A DNA stretch of 64,000 nucleotides from Marinilabiliaceae bacterium JC040 (GTDB lineage Bacteria; Bacteroidota; Bacteroidia; Bacteroidales; Marinifilaceae). Of the stretch, positions 56,127 to 64,000 are shown one piece after another. The notes under the pieces are model-generated. The model made no database searches and was not told the DNA's origin. It worked only from the letters and a program-made list of their open reading frames with translations. How positions within the stretch are numbered: the stretch's first letter is position 1; each line of letters starts with the position of its first letter. The stretch is from the NCBI GenBank assembly GCA_022496785.1, contig SNAP01000007.1:147-64146 (forward strand). The letters are read 5' to 3'. The translations under genes were made by a program, and so were the position numbers.

Positions 56127-57465
56127 CAATTTCTTCCAAATCTAAACCACCAAAAGTTCCAGAACTCATTAGTAATAGAACTGTATTTTTATAATTTAAA
56201 TCATTTAGACTATTAACTAAATCTTCAGATTTTGTAAAAACATTCAAACCTTCTTTACCAAAAGCATGCTTTACATCTTCTTCCGAAAAAGGAGATAAAT
56301 GTTTATGCTTAACAACTTCTGGATTATAATATATACAAGCAATATCAGCTTCTTTAAGACTATCTTTATATTGTGGTAAAAACTCTTTCTTCAAACTAGA
56401 AAAAGTATGTAATTCCATACAAGCTATCAATTGTCTATTAGGGTATTGTTCTCTTACTGCTTTTACTGTTGCTTTCAATTTCGAAGGAGAATGTGCGAAA
56501 TCTTGAAAAGCTATATAATCATTAGTTTCATCCAATACTTGCAAACGCTTTGAAGCTCCTGTAAAAGTACTCATCGATTCACAAAATTGATTCTTTGAAA
56601 TACCTATTTCTTTACATACGTAATATGCTGCAGAAATATTTTGAAGATTATGAGAACCAAAAATCCTTAAAGGATACTTTTTACCTTCATCCACTAAAAA
56701 CACCCTATCATTTTCAAATATTGAATTAAATTCTACATAACCAATACTTTTAATGTCTGATCTCAAATTTGATGCTATTTTTCGTAAATTTTCATCCTCT
56801 CTATAGTAAATCAAACTACCAGATTCAGATATCATATTTGAAAATTTCTCAAACTGACTTAAATAATTATCAAATGTTGGAAAAACATTTATGTGATCCC
56901 AAGCAATACCTGTTATTACTGCAATATTTGGATGATATAAATGAAATTTAGGTCTCAAATCTATTGGTGAACTTAAATATTCATCTCCTTCTAAAACTAC
57001 ATATTTTGCATCTTCAGACAATCTAACCATAGTATCAAACCCATCCAAATCGGCTCCTACCATATAATCAAAATCAATGTCTAAATCTTTTAAAACATGC
57101 ATTATCATTGAAGTTGTACTTGTCTTTCCATGAGAACCTCCTACAACAATTCTTATCTTATCTTTTGTCTGCTCATATATATACTCAGGATAAGAATATA
57201 TTTTCAATCCTAAATCTTTTGCCTTCTGTAATTCTGGATTATCTTCTCTTGCATGCATACCTAAAATTACGGCATCTAAATCTTTATTAATCTTACTTAT
57301 ATCCCATCCCCAACTACTAGGTAACAAATCATATTTTTTTAAATGAGAATAAGATGGATCAAAAATCTCATCATCAGAACCTGAAACTTCTATGCCTTTC
57401 TTATGAAGAGCTATTGCTAAATTGTGCATTGCACTTCCTCCTATTGCAATAAAATGTACTTTCAT
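56107..57465 (-). CDS. mpl: Mpl-type Mur ligase (UDP-MurNAc:tripeptide ligase, peptidoglycan recycling)
   Basis: The 452-residue protein is a Mur ligase with the N-terminal UDP-MurNAc domain (FIAIGGSAMHNLAIAL), the ATP-binding loop GGSHGKTSTTSMI near 109 and the C-terminal ligase domain. Relative to MurC, the opening GGSAMHNLA and the DYMVGAD-like stretch are characteristic of Mpl, which attaches recycled L-Ala-D-Glu-meso-Dap tripeptide to UDP-MurNAc. The stop overlaps the TauE/SafE gene on the other strand by 20 bases. MurC is the main alternative. Confidence 0.82.
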   Translation of the reverse strand: MKVHFIAIGGSAMHNLAIALHKKGIEVSGSDDEIFDPSYSHLKKYDLLPSSWGWDISKINKDLDAVILGMHAREDNPELQKAKDLGLKIYSYPEYIYEQTKDKIRIVVGGSHGKTSTTSMIMHVLKDLDIDFDYMVGADLDGFDTMVRLSEDAKYVVLEGDEYLSSPIDLRPKFHLYHPNIAVITGIAWDHINVFPTFDNYLSQFEKFSNMISESGSLIYYREDENLRKIASNLRSDIKSIGYVEFNSIFENDRVFLVDEGKKYPLRIFGSHNLQNISAAYYVCKEIGISKNQFCESMSTFTGASKRLQVLDETNDYIAFQDFAHSPSKLKATVKAVREQYPNRQLIACMELHTFSSLKKEFLPQYKDSLKEADIACIYYNPEVVKHKHLSPFSEEDVKHAFGKEGLNVFTKSEDLVNSLNDLNYKNTVLLLMSSGTFGGLDLEEIAKSMNK

Positions 57466-57535
57466 ATATTTATATCTTTCCTATTTTTATGTACTTTTAT
57501 ACTTATATATCTATTAAGAATAAAGATATAGATAA

Positions 57536-57543
57536 TATCTTTG
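57536..57543 (+). promoter_or_regulatory. -7 element of coaD
   Basis: TATCTTTG matches TAnnTTTG. Transcription would begin near 57550, which rules out the in-frame ATG at 57489 as the coaD start. Confidence 0.5.
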
Positions 57544-57575
57544 ATTTAAAGATTTCAAATAATAAAAGATTTACT

Positions 57576-58046
57576 ATGGAGAAAATTGCTGTATTTCCTG
57601 GATCATTTGATCCTTTTACTTTGGGACACGAAGACATTGTATATAGAAGTCTACCTCTATTTGATAAAGTAATTATTGCCATTGGAGAAAACTCAAATAA
57701 AAACAATATGTTGTCTATTGAGAAACGTATTAAAATTATTAATAAGGTCTTCAAAAATAATCCTAAAATATCTGTGAAAGCTTACTCGGGATTAACAATT
57801 AATTATTGTAAAGAAATAGGTGCCAAATATATTATTAGAGGATTAAGGAACTCTTTGGATTTTGAATATGAGAAAGCTATTGATCAAATCAATAAAGATA
57901 TAGATGAAAATATTGAAACAATATTCTTTATAACATCTCCTGATAATTCTGCTATATCTTCTTCTGTTCTTAGAGACTTAAATAGCCACAACTACGATAT
58001 TGAAAAATACTTACCTACTAATATCAGTCTTAAAGATTTATTATAA
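57576..58046 (+). CDS. coaD: Pantetheine-phosphate adenylyltransferase
   Basis: The 156-residue enzyme has the nucleotidyltransferase motif FPGSFDPFTLGHEDIV at the start, IRGLRNSLDFEYE near 88 and the ISSSVLRD motif near 128. CoaD adenylates 4'-phosphopantetheine, the penultimate step of coenzyme A synthesis. The start at 57576 gives the normal CoaD length and N-terminus and fits the -7 element at 57536. Confidence 0.93.
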   Translation: MEKIAVFPGSFDPFTLGHEDIVYRSLPLFDKVIIAIGENSNKNNMLSIEKRIKIINKVFKNNPKISVKAYSGLTINYCKEIGAKYIIRGLRNSLDFEYEKAIDQINKDIDENIETIFFITSPDNSAISSSVLRDLNSHNYDIEKYLPTNISLKDLL

Positions 58047-58057
58047 ACCTATATACA

Positions 58058-58103
58058 TCATTCAAGAGTCTTAATCCAAAAACTCTTGAATGATTATTTT
58101 TTT
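58058..58103 (+). terminator. Terminator between coaD and cbiK
   Basis: A 12-bp perfect stem (58058-58069 with 58082-58093) with a 12-base loop and a T-run that reaches the stop codon of the convergent cbiK-like gene. Confidence 0.82.
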
Positions 58104-58959
58104 ATAATTCTGAATAAACTTTCTTTAAATGCTTTATCCAAATTTCAACTAATTCATCATACTCAGCTAGCCCCTTCAACAAACAATCAACTTTATAACC
58201 TTTAGATTCTAAAATTGATTTCCAAGAATCTTTAGCATTACCTGCCATATCATTTATTGCATGATCTCCAGCAACAGTCATAAGAGGGATTAAAAGCACC
58301 TTCTTTGCCTTTATCTTTTCTAACCTATAAACTACATCATCCAAAACTGGAAAACCTTCTACAGTAGCTATAAATAATTTATTTGAATTATTTGAGAAAT
58401 AATATTGTAAACCTGAATAATATATATTAGAAGAATGATGTGTTCCATGTCCCATATAAACTATTGCATCATACTTATTTAAAGCCTCAGTATTAATTTC
58501 TAAGATTTTCTTAGAAAACAATTTCATATCCGAATGTTTATACATTAAAGGTTTACCACACAATACCACCTTAGTACCTTTAGGCATATTATTAAAAGCT
58601 TCAACAGTTTTCAGTAAATTATCATATTCCAAACCTGGAATCATGTGTAAAGACTGAACAGCAACATGAGTATAACCCTTTTCACCCATCATTGCTAATG
58701 CTTCAGATGGAGACATAACTCTTTTACCTCTTTTAAGTAATTTATGTCTTATAAATTTTGAGGTAAATGCCCAATATATTTTAGTATTAGGAAAAGATTT
58801 TCTGACCTCTTTCTCAATATTGTCAAAACTTCTTTGAGCTTTCTTTACACTTGTTCCAAAGGAAACTAATAATATACCCTTTTTCTCTTTTGCTGAACTT
58901 ACATTTACTGTTAAAACCATACACATAAATGCCAATAGAATTGTTTTAAATAGTCTCAT
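58102..58959 (-). CDS. cbiK: Secreted sirohydrochlorin cobaltochelatase family protein (CbiK)
   Basis: The 285-residue protein has a signal peptide (about 1-23, ending NVSSA) ahead of a full CbiK domain that opens GILLVSFGTSVKKAQ. Metal/porphyrin site residues are visible in YMGHGTHH near 168, TVEGFPVLDD near 197 and AGDHAINDMAG near 228. CbiK inserts cobalt into sirohydrochlorin for cobalamin, but a periplasmic form, as known in Desulfovibrio, cannot easily serve that cytoplasmic pathway and may handle other metals or haem. No cobalamin genes lie next to it. Confidence 0.85.
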   Translation of the reverse strand: MRLFKTILLAFMCMVLTVNVSSAKEKKGILLVSFGTSVKKAQRSFDNIEKEVRKSFPNTKIYWAFTSKFIRHKLLKRGKRVMSPSEALAMMGEKGYTHVAVQSLHMIPGLEYDNLLKTVEAFNNMPKGTKVVLCGKPLMYKHSDMKLFSKKILEINTEALNKYDAIVYMGHGTHHSSNIYYSGLQYYFSNNSNKLFIATVEGFPVLDDVVYRLEKIKAKKVLLIPLMTVAGDHAINDMAGNAKDSWKSILESKGYKVDCLLKGLAEYDELVEIWIKHLKKVYSEL

Positions 58960-59043
58960 TATATTTTTTTTATTATTTTCAAAGATTAATTCTCAAATAT
59001 ATAAATAATATCATACTAAACGATTCTATAATAAACAATTAAA

Positions 59044-60423
59044 ATGAAAATAAGACTTCTACTATTCTCTCTATTAATAAGCTCTATTACAATAGGACAA
59101 AATGTTCATATCAAAGGTGTAGCTAAAACTTATGCTGGAAAAAATATCACTTTCTATAAAATAAATAATCCTATCTTGGATATCAAAAAAATAATAAAGA
59201 AGATACAAATATCTAAAACTGGAGATTTTTCTTTTAGATATAAAACTAATAAAATTGAAAAGATATATATAGATGCTGATTACTTCAAAGCATATATATA
59301 TGTGTATCCTAATTTCAACAAGACTATAATACTACCTAAATATATAACTAAACCAAAAGGAGATATATACTTTCAACAAGTAGAACTTCCAGCTCTTATA
59401 AAAGATTCTCCTTCAAGTGAACTAAACAATAAGATTCTCCAATTTGATAACGATTTAGAAAGATTGATTCAAGATAAATTTTCTGATATCATAAAACATA
59501 AAACCAAACTAATTGAAATTGTAGAAGATACTCTAAACAATAAATATAAATCAAAGAATAAATATTTCAACATCTATAAAAAATATAAAATAGCACAAAA
59601 CTTACTACCTATATATACAGAGATTCAAGATAAATTCATAAAAAAACACTTTAGAAACATTTATCTAGAACATCCAGAATACACTAATCTAATTAAAAAT
59701 AGTGTAATAAATACTCTTTCTTATTCTCAATTTAAGAATGACAAGAATATTAGTCCAAATAAACTAATAGCTATTCAAAGAAAACAATTAAGAAAAACAG
59801 GTATTACAAATAAACGACTACAAAACTACATTTTAGCTATTAGCTTTTATAAAAATTCATTTCACCCTGTAATTGATAAATCTATATTCACAAAATCATT
59901 ACGAATAATATGCGCTAACGATAATTACTTAAAACCATATTATCTAGAAATTAAAAAAACATCTAAACAATTAATAAAAGGATATACATTCCCTAATATT
60001 ATAGGAGAAAACATACAAGGAAAGAAAAAATCACTTAAACAATACAATGATAAATTTTGCTATTTATTTTTCTTTAGAAATATTACTAAACTAATGTCTA
60101 AAGACTTAGAAATCCTACAGAGATTAAATAATAGAAAATATTTAGAGATTCTATTAATATGCGATAAAAACAGAAAAGAATATGCTCAAAAAGTAATGAG
60201 AATCTTTAATCTTCAATCTAAATTACTATTAATAGATAATTTTGAAGAACATATAAAAAGAATTGGAATATTAGACTGTCCTTCATACTTTCTAATAGAT
60301 AAAAAAAGAAAAATAATTAATCCATATACTATAAAACCAGGAAGTAATCTTTACAAAGAAATATCAATTATTGATAGAAAAGAGCAGAGAGAGTCAAGTA
60401 AAAAAACTAATAGATATTTCTAA
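59044..60423 (+). CDS. Secreted protein with a cysteine-poor thioredoxin-like C-terminal domain
   Basis: The 459-residue protein has a signal peptide (about 1-18, ending ITIGQ), a beta-rich N-terminal domain (about 20-110) like the DUF4369-type domain of Bacteroidota TlpA-like proteins, a long lysine-rich helical middle and a C-terminal thioredoxin-like domain (about 315-440, with GYTFPNIIGENIQGKKKSL and ILDCPSYFLIDKKRKI). The expected CxxC after the first strand is absent: it reads FCYLFFFRNIT. It is probably an envelope protein that lost redox activity. Function is unknown. Confidence 0.6.
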   Translation: MKIRLLLFSLLISSITIGQNVHIKGVAKTYAGKNITFYKINNPILDIKKIIKKIQISKTGDFSFRYKTNKIEKIYIDADYFKAYIYVYPNFNKTIILPKYITKPKGDIYFQQVELPALIKDSPSSELNNKILQFDNDLERLIQDKFSDIIKHKTKLIEIVEDTLNNKYKSKNKYFNIYKKYKIAQNLLPIYTEIQDKFIKKHFRNIYLEHPEYTNLIKNSVINTLSYSQFKNDKNISPNKLIAIQRKQLRKTGITNKRLQNYILAISFYKNSFHPVIDKSIFTKSLRIICANDNYLKPYYLEIKKTSKQLIKGYTFPNIIGENIQGKKKSLKQYNDKFCYLFFFRNITKLMSKDLEILQRLNNRKYLEILLICDKNRKEYAQKVMRIFNLQSKLLLIDNFEEHIKRIGILDCPSYFLIDKKRKIINPYTIKPGSNLYKEISIIDRKEQRESSKKTNRYF

Positions 60424-60471
60424 ATCCTAAGATTGAAAAATAATTAATTCTAATTATTAGTACAAGTTATT

Positions 60472-60479
60472 TATATTTG
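60472..60479 (+). promoter_or_regulatory. -7 element of rpe
   Basis: TATATTTG matches TAnnTTTG, 28 bases before the rpe start codon. The -33 position is not conserved. Confidence 0.5.
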
Positions 60480-60507
60480 TAGCAAATTATAATAATAAAA
60501 TACTACT

Positions 60508-61158
60508 ATGAGTGTAATTGTATCACCTTCATTATTATCAGCAGATTTCCTTAATCTTGGAAGAGATGTTGAAATGCTAAACAAAAGTAAAGCAGATTGG
60601 TTTCATTTAGATATTATGGATGGAGTCTTTGTTCCTAATATCTCTTATGGACTTCCTGTTATTGAACAAATAAACAAAAAAGCTGAAAAACCTCTTGATG
60701 TACATCTTATGATTGTAGATCCTGATAGATATGTAAAGAATTTTGCTGATGCTGGGGCAGACTATCTAACTGTTCACTACGAAGCTTGCACTCACTTACA
60801 CCGTACTATTCAAAATATCAAAGCTAATGGAATGAAAGCTGGTGTTTCTCTTAATCCTCATACTCCTATTTCTGTATTAGAAGATATAATTAAAGATTTA
60901 GATCTTGTACTACTTATGTCTGTTAATCCAGGTTTTGGAGGACAATCTTTTATAGAAAACACTGTTGATAAGACAAAAAGACTTAAACAACTTATTGAAG
61001 ATAAAGCATCTCATGCTATTATAGAAATTGACGGAGGTGTAAATCTTGAAACTGGTAGTAAATTAATCGAAGCTGGAGCTAATGCTTTAGTTGCTGGTTC
61101 ATTTGTCTTTAAATCAGAATCCCCTTCAGATACTATTGAGAAACTTAAAAATTTATAA
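60508..61158 (+). CDS. rpe: Ribulose-phosphate 3-epimerase
   Basis: The 216-residue TIM barrel has the Rpe signatures SPSLLSADFLNLGRD at the start, HLDIMDGVFVPNISYG near 33, VHLMIVDPD near 65, MSVNPGFGGQSFI near 140 and the final EIDGGVN near 172. It interconverts ribulose-5-phosphate and xylulose-5-phosphate. It is monocistronic, with its own -7 element and a bidirectional terminator. Confidence 0.95.
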   Translation: MSVIVSPSLLSADFLNLGRDVEMLNKSKADWFHLDIMDGVFVPNISYGLPVIEQINKKAEKPLDVHLMIVDPDRYVKNFADAGADYLTVHYEACTHLHRTIQNIKANGMKAGVSLNPHTPISVLEDIIKDLDLVLLMSVNPGFGGQSFIENTVDKTKRLKQLIEDKASHAIIEIDGGVNLETGSKLIEAGANALVAGSFVFKSESPSDTIEKLKNL

Positions 61159-61160
61159 TA

Positions 61161-61193
61161 AATAAAGGCTATTCATAATGAATAGCCTTTATT
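61161..61193. terminator. Bidirectional terminator after rpe
   Basis: A perfect 15-bp stem (61161-61175 with 61179-61193) with a 3-base loop, between rpe and the convergent lipoprotein operon. Confidence 0.85.
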
Positions 61194-61212
61194 CTAAAAT
61201 ATTGTAAAAATA

Positions 61213-62043
61213 CTACTTCACGATATTATTATAAAGAATAATAGAATCAAAAGAAGTATTAAAAGGTTTTGTTATTGAAAATGTTGAAGCACCATATTTT
61301 GCTGCATCAATAGAAATAAATTGTTCTTTTAAATTATCAATATCAGCAATATTAGCTGCTTCAACGTCAAAAACTGCTACATACTGATTATCAGATAATT
61401 TCTTAATTACTCCATTTACATCTCTTGAAGCTCCCCCACTTAAAGGCACAGTACAAATAATTGTCTTATCTGCATTTATAGTATAAGTCAATTCTGTTTT
61501 CTGACCATTTACCCAATTTTGTTTTTGTTCATCACTCATTGAATCATCAAGCAAATATTTTTTTATCATAGCTTCATTATACAATGTTCTACGTGATAAA
61601 CTTTTAAGATAAAAATGATACGGTTTTGCTACCCCTATCATAAAATCAGGAATCTCAAAATTATTATTGTCAACATCTCCACCTTCATCTCCAGATGAAG
61701 CACTAGTTACTGTAACTGTAATTTTAGCTGTAACATTATCTTCACAAACTGCTGTTAAAACTGCTGTTCCTTTTGATATAGCTGTAATATTTCCTTCAGC
61801 ATCAGCTGTTGCTATTAAAGGATTACTACTTACAAGAGTAACTAAAGGATAAGTTGCTTTTTCAGGTACTATAGAAATAGCAACCTTTTGAGAAGCTCCA
61901 ACTTTTAATGTCAATTTATCTAGCGAAAGTCTAATCTCTTTCACTTTAATAACATCAACTTTATCGTCATTATCTTTAGAACAAGAAAAAAGTGCTAAAG
62001 ATAAAAGACCTATCACAAATATTCTATATATGTTTCTTAACAT
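61213..62043 (-). CDS. Lipoprotein with a BIG2 immunoglobulin-like domain
   Basis: The 276-residue protein has a lipobox (ALFSC, Cys21) followed by one bacterial Ig-like group 2 domain (about 36-113, with LTLKVGASQKVAISIVPEKA and GNITAISKGTAVLTA). A linker rich in Ser, Gly, Asp and Asn follows, then a domain of about 145 residues that I do not recognise. It would be surface- or periplasm-facing. It is the last of three co-directional genes, 45 bases after the small lipoprotein and downstream of a C1 peptidase. Confidence 0.75.
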   Translation of the reverse strand: MLRNIYRIFVIGLLSLALFSCSKDNDDKVDVIKVKEIRLSLDKLTLKVGASQKVAISIVPEKATYPLVTLVSSNPLIATADAEGNITAISKGTAVLTAVCEDNVTAKITVTVTSASSGDEGGDVDNNNFEIPDFMIGVAKPYHFYLKSLSRRTLYNEAMIKKYLLDDSMSDEQKQNWVNGQKTELTYTINADKTIICTVPLSGGASRDVNGVIKKLSDNQYVAVFDVEAANIADIDNLKEQFISIDAAKYGASTFSITKPFNTSFDSIILYNNIVK

Positions 62044-62088
62044 TTTATTAATCTATTAAAATTATATTCCTGTATAAAAAGAATACTA

Positions 62089-62481
62089 CTACTTAGTGTG
62101 TTTAAATTTTGTACGTTCTTTAAATATCTTTAAGATACTTGCCTTATTAGAAGATGTTAAACCATCAACTAATTTATAACATACATTACAAGATTGTACT
62201 TCTTTAGCTTCATTAGTACTTAAAACAATTACTAATTCCGTAAAAACAACTTTATTGTTTTTTGGTGATTTTGCTTTTAAAACAACACTATTTCCATTTC
62301 CTTCTTGAACTACAGAAGTAAAACTATTCTCTAAATCAACCTTAATAACACCAACACTACTTGTCAATTCAGGTAAATTAAAAACCTTATCCCCAACTTT
62401 TTTTACAGATGATACTTCATCTTCACTACATGAAGCAAATAATAAAGTAGCAAGGAATAATATTGTAAATATCTTTTTCAT
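62089..62481 (-). CDS. Small lipoprotein of unknown function, adjacent to a C1 peptidase
   Basis: The 130-residue protein has a lipoprotein signal (LLFASC, Cys18). The mature part is probably beta-rich (VGVIKVDLENSFTSVVQEG, VVLKAKSPKNNKVVF) with a cysteine pair in VQSCNVCYK near 98. It starts 8 bases after the peptidase stop, so the two are tightly coupled. That position is shared by small inhibitors of secreted cysteine proteases in other systems; an inhibitor role here is only a hypothesis. Confidence 0.6.
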   Translation of the reverse strand: MKKIFTILFLATLLFASCSEDEVSSVKKVGDKVFNLPELTSSVGVIKVDLENSFTSVVQEGNGNSVVLKAKSPKNNKVVFTELVIVLSTNEAKEVQSCNVCYKLVDGLTSSNKASILKIFKERTKFKHTK

Positions 62482-62489
62482 TTTTATTC

Positions 62490-64000
62490 TTATTTAAATT
62501 CTATAGTTTTAGTATAAACTTGATTATCTGTAAAGATTCTTACAGTGTAAACACCTTTCAAACCTGCAATAGAAGAAGTTAGATTTGTCCATCCTGCTCT
62601 CATTTCTTTATTAATAAAGAAGTTTTCGGCTGGCTTTACAATATTTCCTTTTGCATCTATTATATCAGCAGAAAGTAAGACATCTATTCTTAAATTACAA
62701 AAGATATTTACATTTGCCCCATCTTGAGTAATCGAAAATTGTCCTCCATTTAAATCTTTAGTAGGATCATTAGAAACTTTTGATTTATCGTAGATAATTT
62801 TAGTTATACTTGTAGTATATAATTTATAATCTTTTGTTACACCAAAACGAGTATAAGTTTCACCAGAAAAAGCACTATCTTTTTCAATATCTATTAAAAG
62901 AGCATTTTCTAATTTACTAGTTCCAAAAAGTTTTCCCATTTTTCTAGGGTAAGTTGAAACAAAGAATGCAACTTTTCCATTACCAGGAAGACCTTTTGCA
63001 TATTGTGTTAAATCAATACCAAATTCAAGAGAAGAAGCTTGTTTATCTTTAGTAGCAGAAGTACCCTGCATAGAGAAATCTCCCCCTGCATAATTCATAG
63101 GATAAAAAATTTGCTCTGTAGCTGGATCAGCTTGGTCCGCTTTTATATCGCTTGAATAACCTACTTTAAAAGATAAATCATTTCTTGAATCACTACTAAC
63201 TTTCATATAAAAAGCCAATTTAGGTTCTGACTTCTCAACATTAATTACGTAACATTCTTTACCACCGTTTCCAGTACCACCTTTACCTTGTTTCATTGTA
63301 GTAAAAGTCTTATAAGGAGCGTAGAAAAATCCTTCATCTCCCCAAGTTTTACCCCAAGAATTCACACAAATAAAAGCTCCTAACTCATCAGCGTCTTTTG
63401 CATTATTACCATTATAATCATGCCAAACAGTATCATCATAACCAACGATAGTCATAGAGTGCATTCCTGAAGTACCAAAAGCTGGAATAAAATAAGTAAT
63501 TCCTGTTTCTGAAGGACCATTATAAGGAGTTGGGTCAAAAGGGTGAGCATAAGCAGAAAACTGAATAAAACCACCACCTGGTAAACCATCGCCTCCATGA
63601 TCAACTAAAAATCTTTTCATAGCAATTAAATCAGCAGCTACAGAAGAATCAAAATATTTAGCATCTTTCAATTTATAATTAAAACCAGCTTTATATTTAT
63701 TAAAACCACTAGGCCATAATAATGCTTTCTTAATATGTGCAGGATCATCACTTGCGTAAGGGCCGTATTCATCAGTAATAGCACTAAAAGTTAATGGAAT
63801 AGCTCCCATTGCTTTAAGCATATTGTGAACGTCCCAAGTCATAGTACCTTTTTCTTCCCCTTTATTAAGAAAATTCCATGAAGCTATATAATCATAGATA
63901 TTTTCTCTAAGTTTACCATCTCTATCGTATTTTCTATTTACCTCGTATGCAAAAATGTAGTGTACATTTGAAGCACATCCGCAAGAACCAGAAAATTGGT
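62490..64000 (-). CDS. C1 (papain) family cysteine peptidase, partial at the right edge
   Basis: The frame stays open to the window edge, so the N-terminus is missing. At the edge the sequence QFSGSCGCASN gives the oxyanion-hole Gln (codon 63996-63998) and catalytic Cys (codon 63981-63983). The His is in SGMHSMTIVGYDD (codon 63459-63461) and the Asn in CVNSWGKTWGDEGF (codon 63360-63362). The peptidase domain is thus complete from the active-site Gln on. About 270 further residues follow, ending in a beta domain (GVYTVRIFTDNQVYTKTIEF) that resembles a type IX secretion sorting domain. It probably acts outside the cell. An internal ATG at 63842 is not the start. Confidence 0.8.
   Translation of the reverse strand, partial: QFSGSCGCASNVHYIFAYEVNRKYDRDGKLRENIYDYIASWNFLNKGEEKGTMTWDVHNMLKAMGAIPLTFSAITDEYGPYASDDPAHIKKALLWPSGFNKYKAGFNYKLKDAKYFDSSVAADLIAMKRFLVDHGGDGLPGGGFIQFSAYAHPFDPTPYNGPSETGITYFIPAFGTSGMHSMTIVGYDDTVWHDYNGNNAKDADELGAFICVNSWGKTWGDEGFFYAPYKTFTTMKQGKGGTGNGGKECYVINVEKSEPKLAFYMKVSSDSRNDLSFKVGYSSDIKADQADPATEQIFYPMNYAGGDFSMQGTSATKDKQASSLEFGIDLTQYAKGLPGNGKVAFFVSTYPRKMGKLFGTSKLENALLIDIEKDSAFSGETYTRFGVTKDYKLYTTSITKIIYDKSKVSNDPTKDLNGGQFSITQDGANVNIFCNLRIDVLLSADIIDAKGNIVKPAENFFINKEMRAGWTNLTSSIAGLKGVYTVRIFTDNQVYTKTIEFK

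Noticed and set aside
57489-57575. Longer coaD start with 29 extra residues
   Set aside because: The added residues precede the canonical CoaD N-terminus, and a -7 element lies within them.
63842-64000. Peptidase gene starting at the ATG at 63842
   Set aside because: The frame continues upstream to the window edge and contains the catalytic Gln and Cys, so the ATG is internal and the gene is cut by the edge.

Overview
The window is a strongly AT-rich stretch of a Bacteroidota chromosome, most likely from the Bacteroidales or a close relative. The evidence for this is: several -7/-33 promoters of the Bacteroidota sigma type (TAnnTTTG, in two cases with TTTG exactly 19 bases upstream); almost no Shine-Dalgarno motifs; families typical of or common in the phylum (DUF349 repeats, DUF2027-Smr, DUF4301, DUF3857 transglutaminases, a V-ATPase operon with DUF2764, a YidC with a large periplasmic domain); and a secreted peptidase ending in a possible type IX sorting domain. 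NhaD, a BCCT transporter and a V-ATPase with sodium-type ligands suggest a sodium-dependent, perhaps marine or saline, lifestyle. IorAB and the EtfBA/acyl-CoA dehydrogenase set suggest amino-acid and acyl-CoA metabolism of an anaerobe or facultative anaerobe. I see no CRISPR array, transposase, phage gene, tRNA or rRNA inside the window.

Layout. 1-622: a strong leftward promoter, probably of an rRNA operon just outside the window, then a gene-poor stretch with an unexplained plus-strand terminator. 0.6-3.6 kb: GNAT acetyltransferase, a FabH-like ketosynthase and a hydroxyacid dehydrogenase. 3.7-7.6 kb: a compact operon linking a fused fatty-acid kinase (DhaL+DegV), a DUF1295 membrane reductase, a membrane-anchored peroxiredoxin and PlsY. 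7.9-13.6 kb: BCCT transporter, GNAT/racemase pair, glutamine synthetase, CvfB. 13.7-16.6 kb: YeiH exporter with its LysR regulator and a DUF2027-Smr protein. 16.8-25.6 kb: urocanate hydratase, DUF349 repeat protein, PyrG, YidC, a lipid-anchored CxxC protein, SurE. 25.7-35.6 kb: Gate-domain membrane protein, small acidic protein, outer-membrane protein, paired DUF3857 transglutaminase-like proteins, DUF4301, DUF368 (undecaprenyl-phosphate carrier family), AroE. 35.6-42 kb: a structured, possibly switching RNA region, IorAB, EtfBA and acyl-CoA dehydrogenase. 42-49.6 kb: seven-gene V-ATPase operon on the minus strand. 49.7-53.2 kb: NhaD followed by ExbB-ExbD-TonB. 53.3-61.2 kb: small membrane protein, GlyA, TauE/SafE, Mpl, CoaD, secreted CbiK, a thioredoxin-like secreted protein, Rpe. 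61.2-64 kb: two lipoproteins and a C1 peptidase cut by the right edge.

How the genes work together. The fatty-acid kinase fusion would make acyl-phosphate, the acyl donor used by PlsY, so that operon looks like a self-contained route for feeding free fatty acids into phospholipid. The V-ATPase (K-subunit ligands as in the Enterococcus hirae sodium pump), the divergent NhaD antiporter and the TonB system form an ion-circuit block. IorAB could supply acyl-CoA from aromatic 2-oxo acids, while EtfBA-ACAD handles acyl-CoA oxidation or reduction. Most gene ends carry clear intrinsic terminators, many bidirectional, which divides the window cleanly into transcription units.
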